From assembly GCA_031285215.1 (NCBI GenBank), contig JAITWQ010000103.1:1-13450 (forward strand): DNA of 13,450 nt, in the 5' to 3' direction. Made by a program: the position numbers and the translations under genes. This document shows, one piece after another, positions 1-7,363 of this stretch (its first letter is position 1; every line of letters begins with the position of its first letter). The stretch is from Syntrophobacterales bacterium. GTDB lineage: Bacteria; Desulfobacterota; Syntrophia; Syntrophales; JAAYKM01. The notes beneath the pieces were generated by a model that saw nothing but the letters and a program-made list of their open reading frames with translations, had not been told where the DNA came from and made no database searches.

Positions 1-825
1 GAAATATACATGGAGCGGGGACGGCTGTTTGACTATCTGGACAGAAAAGAGGAAGGCCGCCGTGACTTCCAAACGGCTTGCAAACTCGGCTATGCAAAGG
101 CCTGTGCCGCATTGGGCACGGAAACTGCGGCGGCTGCAAGGGATACCAAAACAGAAATTTCCACGGGTGATATTTTCCGTAATTCCTTTTCAGCTTCTGT
201 CGCCGATACAAAGGCGGATACTTTGAAGGGGCGGGATATTCCGGCTGATACAAAGATCAGAGAAGCAGCTCCGCCAAAAACTGCCAGACCGGCAGAAACC
301 GTAAGGGATCAGAGGGCGGAAACGCCCGGCAATGCACGGGTCAGGATAGAGATTGTAGAGGCCGGAGAACTAAAAGATGCAAAGCCGGCAAGAATTGTCA
401 GAAGCGCGGGGAATAATGCCCCCCGCCCTGATCCTCTGGATAGATGGGTTCCTTTTTGGCATTCCGAGAACGATCATTCCTGGTATTTTTACAATGTGAT
501 AAAAAAAACAGAGGATAACCATATGGTTCGCGTTCGCGTGGAGCAGGACGATCCTTCCCGGGAACCATATAAAGGAGAGCTTGGTGACCGAAAAATTGAT
601 AAATCAAAACCATATGTCCTTGAATTCTGGTCTTTTGATTGTCATCTTCCCGATGCCCGCATGATGGGGCGTTATTCCCCGGATTCACAGCCCGTCATTT
701 CCCGGTCACCCTATACAAATGCACGGCAAGGGGTAACTTCCGCGCCTCCCACGATCATGCTTGATGAACTGTGGAAAGCCGTTTGCGGAGAAACGAAGAA
801 GGCGCCCGCAAATTTCACGCCCTGA
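1..825 (+). CDS. C-terminal part of a TPR/Sel1-like protein with an adhesin-E-like domain
   Basis: The frame is open to the left edge, so the ATG at 10 is probably internal and the gene is cut at its 5' end. Numbering from that ATG, residues 1-36 read like a tetratricopeptide/Sel1 unit (RGRLFDYL, then ACKLGYAKACAAL), a protein-interaction repeat. Residues 40-138 are a low-complexity linker rich in Ala, Lys, Thr and Pro, with the word DTK three times (45-47, 67-69, 80-82). Residues 140-260 form a compact domain: RWVPFW, WYFYN, a VRVRV strand, then FDC (Cys211) and a closing ELWKAVC (Cys259). That spacing resembles the surface-adhesin E-type domain, in which the two cysteines are expected to form a disulfide. 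An exported location is therefore likely, but any signal peptide lies outside the window. The domain assignment is by eye and tentative. The gene converges on the helicase gene. Confidence 0.7.
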   Translation, partial: EIYMERGRLFDYLDRKEEGRRDFQTACKLGYAKACAALGTETAAAARDTKTEISTGDIFRNSFSASVADTKADTLKGRDIPADTKIREAAPPKTARPAETVRDQRAETPGNARVRIEIVEAGELKDAKPARIVRSAGNNAPRPDPLDRWVPFWHSENDHSWYFYNVIKKTEDNHMVRVRVEQDDPSREPYKGELGDRKIDKSKPYVLEFWSFDCHLPDARMMGRYSPDSQPVISRSPYTNARQGVTSAPPTIMLDELWKAVCGETKKAPANFTP

Positions 826-833
826 TGTATTTG

Positions 834-878
834 CCGGCGGATATGGCGGACGGGCATCATTGACGCCGCCGGGCTTTT
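834..878 (+). terminator. Weak candidate terminator in the convergent gap
   Basis: CCGGCGG (834-840) can pair with CCGCCGG (866-872), followed by GGC and TTTT at 875-878. The loop is long (25 nt) and the U-tract short, so this is only a possible terminator for the TPR gene. No better one is visible between 826 and 979. Confidence 0.25.
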
Positions 879-979
879 CCCCCGAAGGCAATCTTCTCCG
901 GGTGATCGCCGCAGAAGAAAGTGATACTTGAAATTACGCTCAATCATTCGTGCATCATAATTTGCTGGCGTATGCCCCT

Positions 980-2950
980 TCAGCAACTTATATCAACAAC
1001 CCATTGCTCAAACGGTTTTTCGCCATCCCAGGGGGAATGGTTTTTCAGTTCCCGGATGAAGCGGGAAGGTCTGAGGGGCGTATTGTAGCCCAAGCCCCGA
1101 TTGGGATCATAAGTGGGATAACAAAGATAGAGATGATCTTTGGCACGGGTCACGGCCACATAGAAAAGACGCCGCTCCTCTTCCTCTCCGCCCTCTTCTT
1201 CCAAAGCCCGGACGAGGGGGAACATGCCCTCGCAGCACCAGATGAGAAAAACCACAGACCATTCCAAGCCTTTGGCCTGATGAATGGAGGTCAGCACAAT
1301 CCGCCCCTCCCTTTCCGTTTTTGGAAGATCGTCACGCTCCTCTTCTTCCGTATTTGTCATGAGAGACAGTTCTTCCAACATGGCATGGAGGCTGGAAAAT
1401 TTCGACGCATACGCGGCAAGGCGCACCAGATCATCTTCCCGGGAAGACCAATCGGGATATTTGCTCCGCAGAAAACCGACGTACCCGTACATGGCCGCTT
1501 CCACCAATTCCTGAGGATTCGCCTCCACACGTCCCTCAAGACGGCGAAAAACATCCGCACAGGCCTTAAAACCCTCTCTGGCTCCTTTGGGCAATTTATC
1601 CCATCCCTCTTCACACAAAAACGCCCGGAGAGGGTCTGTTGACTGACGGCGCAAATAATCCCATAATTTTTTGATGGTTACCTTGCCGATTCCCGGATAA
1701 AGCCCTAAAACACGGCGCCAGGAAAGTTCATCCAGGGGATTGTCCACAATGCGGAGATAAGACACGACATCCTTCACATGGGCCTGTTCAAAGAAACGGA
1801 TACCGGAGCGGATCTCAAAGGGAATGCCGCGGCGGCCAAGTTCCAGCTGCAATTCCATGGAGTGATAGTGGGCGCGGTAAAGGATGGCCATCTCCGTCAG
1901 AGGAATACCTTCACCGGCAAGCTCAATAACCCGCTGGGCGATAAACTCCGCTTGCTGATAAACATTTCGCAGAGGAACAACGGCCGGCTTAACGCCCCCT
2001 TCCCGCATGGAAACAAGTTCCTTGCGAAACTGCCGTTCGTTGTTGATGATACAGAGATTGGCCAGATGCAGAATCTCCGGCGTACTGCGGTAATTTGTTT
2101 CCAGCTTATAGATGCGGCAATGGGGATATTTATGGGGAAACTGGAGAATATTTTCAAAATCGGCCCCCCGGAAAGAATAGATGCTTTGAGAATCGTCACC
2201 CACAACCATGATGTTTCCGTGTCCCGACGCCAGCAGATCCATGATCTCCGCCTGAATACGGTTCGTATCCTGATATTCATCGACCAGAACGTGAAGGAAG
2301 CGGTTCCGGTAACGATCCAGTACCTGGGGAAAGTCCCGCAGAAGATTCCTGCAGAAGAAGAGGAGATCGTCAAAATCCATCACCTGTAAAACTCTTTTCC
2401 GATTTTGATAGAAGTTCAGTACAGATTCAATCTCATCCGTATAATGGACAGAGGTGGGGTACCGCCTCATGACGGTATTGGCAACGCTGTCATCCGTATT
2501 GACAGAAAAACTAAGGATGTCCGCCAGTACCGGCCCTTTGGGGAAGTGGGAATCTGACTTGCCAAGATTCATTTCCGTCAGGCAGGAGTTCATTAATTGG
2601 CGCATATCATCGGAATCAATAATGGTAAAGTGACTGTCAAATCCGATTACGGCGGCATTCGCCCGCAATATCCGATGGGCGATGTGGTGAAATGTCCCTC
2701 CCCATAATCCGGTTAATTCCCGGTCAAGGAGGATTTGCACGCGGCCAACCATGGATTTGGCAGCCTTATTGGTAAATGTTGCCAGAAGAATGTGCCCGGG
2801 ATAGCACCCCGCGTCAATCAGACGGGTTACCCGATAAGTCAGCGTTCTGGTTTTGCCGCTTCCGGCGCCGGCAATGACGAGAAGGGGGCCTCCTTCTTCC
2901 ATGACTACCTGATATTGGGCGTCGTTTAGTTCCTGGCGAAAATCAATCAT
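980..2950 (-). CDS. UvrD/PcrA/Rep-type superfamily 1A DNA helicase
   Basis: ATP-dependent 3'-5' DNA helicase for repair or replication restart, cytoplasmic. The 656 residues are slightly shorter than typical UvrD or PcrA. All SF1A motifs are present in order: Q-motif region LNDAQYQVV (8-16), Walker A AGAGSGKT (27-34), Ia ATFTNKAA (57-64), Ib TFHHIAHRIL (86-95), II VDEYQDTN (223-230), III GDDSQSIYSFRGAD (251-264), IV NYRST (286-290), V SIHQAKGLEW (555-564) and VI RRLFYVAVTRAKDHL (593-607). Motif V has HQAKG where most relatives have HSAKG. The protein ends about 50 residues after motif VI, so no long UvrD-type C-terminal tail is seen. Upstream of the ATG there is only a weak purine stretch (GAGAAAAGT). 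The adk terminator ends 18 bp before the ATG, so expression needs read-through or an internal promoter. Sequence alone does not choose between UvrD, PcrA and Rep, so no symbol is given. Confidence 0.95.
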   Translation of the reverse strand: MIDFRQELNDAQYQVVMEEGGPLLVIAGAGSGKTRTLTYRVTRLIDAGCYPGHILLATFTNKAAKSMVGRVQILLDRELTGLWGGTFHHIAHRILRANAAVIGFDSHFTIIDSDDMRQLMNSCLTEMNLGKSDSHFPKGPVLADILSFSVNTDDSVANTVMRRYPTSVHYTDEIESVLNFYQNRKRVLQVMDFDDLLFFCRNLLRDFPQVLDRYRNRFLHVLVDEYQDTNRIQAEIMDLLASGHGNIMVVGDDSQSIYSFRGADFENILQFPHKYPHCRIYKLETNYRSTPEILHLANLCIINNERQFRKELVSMREGGVKPAVVPLRNVYQQAEFIAQRVIELAGEGIPLTEMAILYRAHYHSMELQLELGRRGIPFEIRSGIRFFEQAHVKDVVSYLRIVDNPLDELSWRRVLGLYPGIGKVTIKKLWDYLRRQSTDPLRAFLCEEGWDKLPKGAREGFKACADVFRRLEGRVEANPQELVEAAMYGYVGFLRSKYPDWSSREDDLVRLAAYASKFSSLHAMLEELSLMTNTEEEERDDLPKTEREGRIVLTSIHQAKGLEWSVVFLIWCCEGMFPLVRALEEEGGEEEERRLFYVAVTRAKDHLYLCYPTYDPNRGLGYNTPLRPSRFIRELKNHSPWDGEKPFEQWVVDISC

Positions 2951-2968
2951 ACTTTTCTCGAAAAGATG

Positions 2969-2998
2969 AAAAAAGGACGCCCGGGCAGGGTGTCCTTT
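2969..2998 (-). terminator. Rho-independent terminator after adk
   Basis: On the - strand a 10-bp stem (AAAGGACACC paired with GGCGTCCTTT, one G-T pair) closes a 7-nt loop and runs into six T residues (2974-2969). It lies 35 bp beyond the adk stop codon, in the right orientation to end the adk transcript, and 18 bp before the helicase ATG. Confidence 0.85.
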
Positions 2999-3032
2999 GG
3001 GAAATCAATAAAAACGGCAAAATGTAATCTGT

Positions 3033-3680
3033 TTATTCTTTAAGAGCTTTTATAACAGCCTCCACCGTATCCTTACTGTTGACGGACAGGAAGGTTTTTA
3101 AAAGACCTTCTCCCTGATAAAAACCAATCAACGGGGCTGTTTTCTCGTTATATACCTCAAGGCGGTTTAAAATAGCCCCTTCCGTTTCATCATCGCGCTG
3201 AATAGTAGGGCTGCCGCATTTCTTGCAGGTGCCGTCAGCATTGGGCGGATTGCTCTTGGTATTATAAATTTCCTGGCAGGAACCGTTGGCACAGGTCCTG
3301 CGAGTGGTAAGCCGATCTAAAATGATATCGCGGGGGACATCAAGATTGACAACAAAATCAAGGCTGATGTCCAATCGTTTCATAACCTCTTTCAATGCCT
3401 CCGCCTGGGGAATGGTACGGGGAAAGCCATCCAGGAGAAATCCCTGCCGGCAGTCTTTCTCTTGCAGACGAATCTCCATCATGTCCATAATCAGGGAGTC
3501 GGGAACCAGATCACCACGATCCATATAGCCTTTGGCCTGTCTGCCAAGTTCCGTCCCTTCCTTAACCGCGGCACGGAGAAGATCACCCGTGGAAATCTGG
3601 ATGGATCCGTCTGCTTCCATTAAAAGTTTGGCAACTGTTCCTTTGCCGGCCCCCGGCGCTCCTAAAAGGATAATTTTCAT
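3033..3680 (-). CDS. adk: Adenylate kinase with zinc-binding LID
   Basis: Catalyses ATP + AMP = 2 ADP in the cytoplasm. Full length (215 residues, the usual size of the long form). Visible motifs: P-loop GAPGAGKGT (7-15), AMP-binding STGDLLR (30-36), DGFPRT (84-89), the LID start RRTC (127-130), and the late NRLEVYNEKTAPLI (172-185) with its conserved arginine. The LID has four cysteines, C130, C135, C152 and C155, as in zinc-containing adenylate kinases. The first pair is spaced CX4C rather than the common CX2C. The start is well supported by GGGAGG a few bases before the ATG. In many bacteria adk sits in the ribosomal protein cluster between secY and map. Here it stands alone, divergent from a HEAT-repeat gene and followed by its own terminator. 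I see no convincing promoter for it. Confidence 0.97.
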   Translation of the reverse strand: MKIILLGAPGAGKGTVAKLLMEADGSIQISTGDLLRAAVKEGTELGRQAKGYMDRGDLVPDSLIMDMMEIRLQEKDCRQGFLLDGFPRTIPQAEALKEVMKRLDISLDFVVNLDVPRDIILDRLTTRRTCANGSCQEIYNTKSNPPNADGTCKKCGSPTIQRDDETEGAILNRLEVYNEKTAPLIGFYQGEGLLKTFLSVNSKDTVEAVIKALKE

Positions 3681-3757
3681 AAGTCCTCCCGATATTGTTT
3701 TGCGATATTTTTCACTTGACTAATTATTTTTTTTCATACATCAACTTCGTTTTTTAC

Positions 3758-3787
3758 TTGCGATTACAGACTTAATTTAGATATAAG
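3758..3787 (+). promoter_or_regulatory. Candidate promoter for the HEAT/HD-GYP/NYN operon
   Basis: A -35-like TTGCGA (3758-3763) and a -10-like TATAAG (3782-3787) are separated by 18 bp. The -35 matches the sigma-70 consensus at 4 of 6 positions and the -10 at 5 of 6. It would give a leader of roughly 155 nt before the ATG at 3951. The -10 element lies in the first copy of the ATATAAG repeat. Confidence 0.4.
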
Positions 3788-3939
3788 ATACGGATAGGAT
3801 ATAAGGGAAAATACCAAAATGGTCAAGCAAAACGGAAACAACCAATAGATGACGTTCATTTTTGCTGACACTCATCGGGGATTTTCCGCTTTTGCCGGCA
3901 TTTTTTGTGCGGTGACAGCATATAAGATACGCTAAGGAT
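3780..3939 (+). repeat. Repeated ATATAAG elements in the adk/HEAT intergenic region
   Basis: A 20-base element at 3781-3800 (ATATAAGATACGGATAGGAT) recurs at 3920-3939 as ATATAAGATACGCTAAGGAT, matching at 17 of 20 positions. The core GATATAAG is also repeated exactly at 3780-3787 and 3798-3805. The distal copy ends in TAAGGAT, the likely ribosome binding site for the ATG at 3951. This could be binding sites for a regulator, or a small local duplication. The rest of 3806-3919 holds no gene that I can support. Confidence 0.5.
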
Positions 3940-3950
3940 TTCAAACAAAT

Positions 3951-5909
3951 ATGGACTCTGGCGATAATAAAGCCTCTAAAGATGATATGGTTCTCGCCGT
4001 GAAAACCGGCATGGTTGCCTTTTCCATGGTAGTAAAGAACCATGCCCTCTATCCGGAAACCAATACTCTCTGCCAGAATTCCCTGCTTAAATTCAAGGAG
4101 TGGCTCGATAATTTCCTGTTACACCAAGACAGTTTGCAGCTTTTTGTGGAAAAGGACTGTCTGCTCTTCCAGCAGGAAATTGTTTTACAGGACAAGCCAG
4201 GGGAACAGACCATGGCTCAGCCTTTTTTCCGCGATGGCGTACAATGGTTCGAATTCCTCTACGGAATTACCATCGAAGAGCTGCGCATGTTCATTATTCT
4301 TCTGAACAGGTTCAGAATCCTGCGGGAAGAGGCGGAAGATGATCTGGTAACGGCCTTGTGGGAAGCCAACTTTCTCTACATACAGTACAAAACAGCCAAT
4401 GAATTTTGGGAAATAGAACCTTTCATTGATTTCGGTAATGTAAATCCAAACTATTCATCCGCAAAGGAGCCGCATAAAACCGGCGAAATGCCATTCTACC
4501 AGAGTGAAACGTTTGGTTTTATGTCGGGAATTCCAGGATACCGCCGCTTATCCCAAGATGGTGACCAAACAGACGCAACAAGCGGATTCTCCATGGAATC
4601 GAAATCCACTCCGGAATCCCCGCATGGTGGTTATGCATCCCCATTCCCTGGTTCGGGGTATGAAGTATCCCCGGATCAGCACGACGAAGCGAGTCATGCG
4701 AAGAAAAAGTTCAGTTTTTTATCGTCGGATCTGGATGACGCCATATTCATGCAAAGAAATGACAAAAGGTTCTGGAAACTAAGTAAGTCCGAAAACGCTC
4801 TTATTCAAGACATGATTTTTGAAGAGGAGCATCGCAATACGACCCATGATTGTCTGGATGTTCTCTTTATTCTTTTGACATCCCATAATAATAAAGCAAT
4901 TGGTTCCGCCGTTTTGAATTTTCTCCTTGATGAAATGCAATACGCCCTCTCACAGGAGGATTTCATTTATATTCATCATTTTCTTGTGCGTTTGAACCAT
5001 CTTTCCAAATCACCGGATCCGTCAAAGCCATGGCTTGTGCCATTTATACTGGATTTCCAGAAAAAAATTGCTTCTCCTTCCGTTCTCGAGGCCCTGAATG
5101 ATACATGGACCCACATTAACACATTAACGGACGCCACCATAGATGAACTGCGCCAAATACTTCTCCTGATGACGCCGGAAGTTGTCCATGCCCTTGCACG
5201 CACCTTAATGCAAACAGAAAATCCCCGTATCGAAAGCATGCTCATTGAGATCATTGCCATTCAGGTATGCCGTTCCTCTGCCGACATGTCAGACGCAATA
5301 CGCAGATTAAAATCCCCTCTGCTACGCCAGCTCATTAATATTTTGAAATCACAGGAACCGTATCCTGCGGGCCTCCTCATTAAATTGGTCAATCATGAAT
5401 CTGATCTTGTTCAGGAAGAAGCTGTCAAGGCCTTACTCCACTTGAATTCCCGTCATATTGCCGATATTTTTCACCTTATGCACGGAGCGTCCCCCAAAAT
5501 AAAACGCCTGATCTGCCTCCAGCTCGCTCAAAAAATGGATCCAAAGGCGGAAGGACTGCTCTTGAACTATCTCATGGATAGTCAAAAACAAAACAAAGAG
5601 TTGGACAGGATTCACATCGTGGACTGTTATCGCGCCCTTGCCTGCGGTTCCTCTCCGAAGACGGTTCACTTCCTCCATGAAACCCTGTTAAAAAAGGGCT
5701 GGCGATCCCTTTTGGGAATCGAAAATCAATTTCATCTTCACCGTTTGGGAGCGGCTCTTGCCTTGATGCTGATGCCCAAAAATGAAGAAGCAAAAATAAT
5801 CTTGGAAAAGGCATTGCGTAATTCTCATCTCAGCATCTCCTCCGCCTATTGGCAGGCGAAGGAAGAATTAAATAAATCAGAAAAGGGACGTGTACTTACA
5901 GATGGTTAG
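3951..5909 (+). CDS. HEAT-like alpha-helical repeat protein with N-terminal domain shared with the HD-GYP gene
   Basis: Not a named family I can place; 652 residues in three parts. (a) Residues 10-160 form a folded N-terminal domain, including HALYPETNTL, LQLFVEKDCLLF and ITIEELRMFIILLN, which resembles the N-terminus of the next protein. (b) Residues 165-252 are a Ser/Pro/Gly/His-rich linker, probably disordered. (c) Residues 255-640 are almost entirely helical, with repeats suggestive of HEAT/armadillo units, clearest at 476-545 (LIKLVNHESDLVQEEAVKAL, then IKRLICLQLAQKMDPKAEGL). HEAT arrays are usually protein-binding scaffolds. No signal peptide or membrane span is seen, so it is probably cytoplasmic. 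The ATG follows TAAGGA (3933-3938) at a 12-nt spacing. The stop overlaps the next gene's ATG by 8 bp, implying translational coupling and a shared function. Confidence 0.85.
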   Translation: MDSGDNKASKDDMVLAVKTGMVAFSMVVKNHALYPETNTLCQNSLLKFKEWLDNFLLHQDSLQLFVEKDCLLFQQEIVLQDKPGEQTMAQPFFRDGVQWFEFLYGITIEELRMFIILLNRFRILREEAEDDLVTALWEANFLYIQYKTANEFWEIEPFIDFGNVNPNYSSAKEPHKTGEMPFYQSETFGFMSGIPGYRRLSQDGDQTDATSGFSMESKSTPESPHGGYASPFPGSGYEVSPDQHDEASHAKKKFSFLSSDLDDAIFMQRNDKRFWKLSKSENALIQDMIFEEEHRNTTHDCLDVLFILLTSHNNKAIGSAVLNFLLDEMQYALSQEDFIYIHHFLVRLNHLSKSPDPSKPWLVPFILDFQKKIASPSVLEALNDTWTHINTLTDATIDELRQILLLMTPEVVHALARTLMQTENPRIESMLIEIIAIQVCRSSADMSDAIRRLKSPLLRQLINILKSQEPYPAGLLIKLVNHESDLVQEEAVKALLHLNSRHIADIFHLMHGASPKIKRLICLQLAQKMDPKAEGLLLNYLMDSQKQNKELDRIHIVDCYRALACGSSPKTVHFLHETLLKKGWRSLLGIENQFHLHRLGAALALMLMPKNEEAKIILEKALRNSHLSISSAYWQAKEELNKSEKGRVLTDG

Positions 5910-7347
5910 GAAAAAAGATAAAATCACTGCCGGGGAAGATTTTCTGCAATCTTTTTTTAAGCTGTCACAAATCAGCAAGCTCTACCGCTTTGATAATCAA
6001 CTCTTCCTTGATAATGCCGCCGAATTTCTGAAAGCAACCAACGACATCAATGACATGGACGGCTATGTGAATCTTCGCCTTTTCCGCGGGCGGTTTTATC
6101 TGAATGAAGAAAGATTTACCCATCACCCCAGCGTCCTGCACGCCGTAAACCAATTGGCCGAATTATTCCAAAAATGCGATATTCCGGGCTTTCGGATGCA
6201 AAATACCAAGCTCATTTCGCCGGCAGAGGTTATCACATTTTTCACCCTTCTTAATAAAGCCGAACACATGGATGACCCCGGGGCATGGCTCCAGCTTCAA
6301 CTGGAAGACGACCAGTACCTCTGGGTTGAAATGCTGTCTGATCAGGATTTTGCGGTTACATCGCGCAAGCCGGAATTAGAGAAGATAGCCAGAGGAACTT
6401 ACTCCACCGCCCTGACGACCATAATGGCTTTAACGGGAAAGCTTTACTCACAAAAGCGGGTAGGCATACAAAAATCGAAACGGGTTATTCAGGATATGAT
6501 TGAAATTCTCCTGGAAGACGAGGCCGCTCTTCTGGGAATGAGTACTATACGGAATTATGACGACTATACTTACACCCACTCTATTAACGTGGCCATTCTC
6601 TGCCTGTGTCTGGGACAAAGAATCGGATTAGCCCGCAATCTTGTTGAGCAGCTGGGGCTTTGCGGTTTGTTTCATGACCTGGGGAAAGTTGATATTCCTC
6701 TGGAATTGATCACCAAGGAAACCCCTCTGACAAACGAGGAATATGAAGAGATAAAAAACCATCCCCTTAACAGTGTTCAACAAATTATCAAGTTAAATGC
6801 CAACCATGCGTTAAAGGCAAAACTTCTCCTTCCTCCCTTTGAACACCATCTCGGCGTTGATTTGTCCGGTTATCCCCAGTCGGACCGCAAGGCCCCCTTG
6901 AGCCTCATGGGGCGTATCCTGGCAATTGCAGATCAGTATGACGCCCTGACATCAAGCAGGGCGTACCGGCCCACCCCTATCAGTCCCGACCAGGCCATGG
7001 GGCTGATGATGAGAGACGCGGGAACAAAACTTGACGTTCTCCTTCTCAAGGTCTTCATTAATATGGTCGGTATATATCCTATCGGCACTGTTTTGGTTTT
7101 GGATCGCAACGAAATGGGAATGGTTTTAAGAACTGCGGAAAATTCTGAATCCGGACGCCCCATTATTTGTCTGCTGCAAAAAAATCAGGACGGCAAATTT
7201 GAAAAAGGGGAAACGGTGGATCTGTCAAAAAGGAATCCCCAAACGAAGGAATTTTACCGGGACATTATAGCCAGTTTCCATCCCTCGGAATACAATATCC
7301 AACCCGCTGATTTTCTCCTTGGCTTTGGCCTCGATAAGGCTGTTTGA
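5902..7347 (+). CDS. HD-GYP domain protein with variant GYP motif
   Basis: HD-GYP proteins are metal-dependent phosphodiesterases that typically degrade cyclic di-GMP. Counting from the ATG at 5902 (481 residues), residues 20-120 are an N-terminal domain similar to that of the preceding gene. Residues 195-375 are the HD-GYP domain: YTHSINVA (His226), HDLGK (258-262), KNHPLNS (His287), HHLGVDLSGYP (315-325) and ADQYDALTSSRAYR (343-356). The usual HHExxDGxGYP is altered, with Glu replaced by Leu317 and the Gly after Asp320 replaced by Leu321. The main metal-binding His and Asp residues remain, so activity is possible but unproven. Residues 395-455 form a small C-terminal beta-rich part. I prefer ATG 5902 because AAGGGA (5883-5888) lies 13 nt before it. 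The upstream GTG at 5890 would sit one base from that site. The ATG overlaps the HEAT gene stop. Confidence 0.9.
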   Translation: MVRKKDKITAGEDFLQSFFKLSQISKLYRFDNQLFLDNAAEFLKATNDINDMDGYVNLRLFRGRFYLNEERFTHHPSVLHAVNQLAELFQKCDIPGFRMQNTKLISPAEVITFFTLLNKAEHMDDPGAWLQLQLEDDQYLWVEMLSDQDFAVTSRKPELEKIARGTYSTALTTIMALTGKLYSQKRVGIQKSKRVIQDMIEILLEDEAALLGMSTIRNYDDYTYTHSINVAILCLCLGQRIGLARNLVEQLGLCGLFHDLGKVDIPLELITKETPLTNEEYEEIKNHPLNSVQQIIKLNANHALKAKLLLPPFEHHLGVDLSGYPQSDRKAPLSLMGRILAIADQYDALTSSRAYRPTPISPDQAMGLMMRDAGTKLDVLLLKVFINMVGIYPIGTVLVLDRNEMGMVLRTAENSESGRPIICLLQKNQDGKFEKGETVDLSKRNPQTKEFYRDIIASFHPSEYNIQPADFLLGFGLDKAV

Positions 7348-7363
7348 CGCCTGTCTCCCGGTC

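Noticed and set aside
950..1642. Long + strand open frame opposite the helicase gene
   Set aside because: It lies fully antisense to a helicase with every SF1A motif, and its translation has no recognisable domain. The same applies to the + strand frame at 1778-2389.
980..2950. Helicase as part of a defence system
   Set aside because: No nuclease, methylase or toxin partner lies nearby; neighbours are adenylate kinase and a TPR protein, so a housekeeping repair role is simpler.
3864..3919. Riboswitch-like fold in the HEAT gene leader (GCTGACA pairing with TGACAGC)
   Set aside because: Only one imperfect 7-bp stem over a large loop, and no match to the c-di-GMP or other riboswitch consensus that I know.
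5890..5901. GTG at 5890 as start of the HD-GYP gene
   Set aside because: The only purine-rich site (AAGGGA) ends one base before this GTG, too close to work; the ATG at 5902 is better placed.
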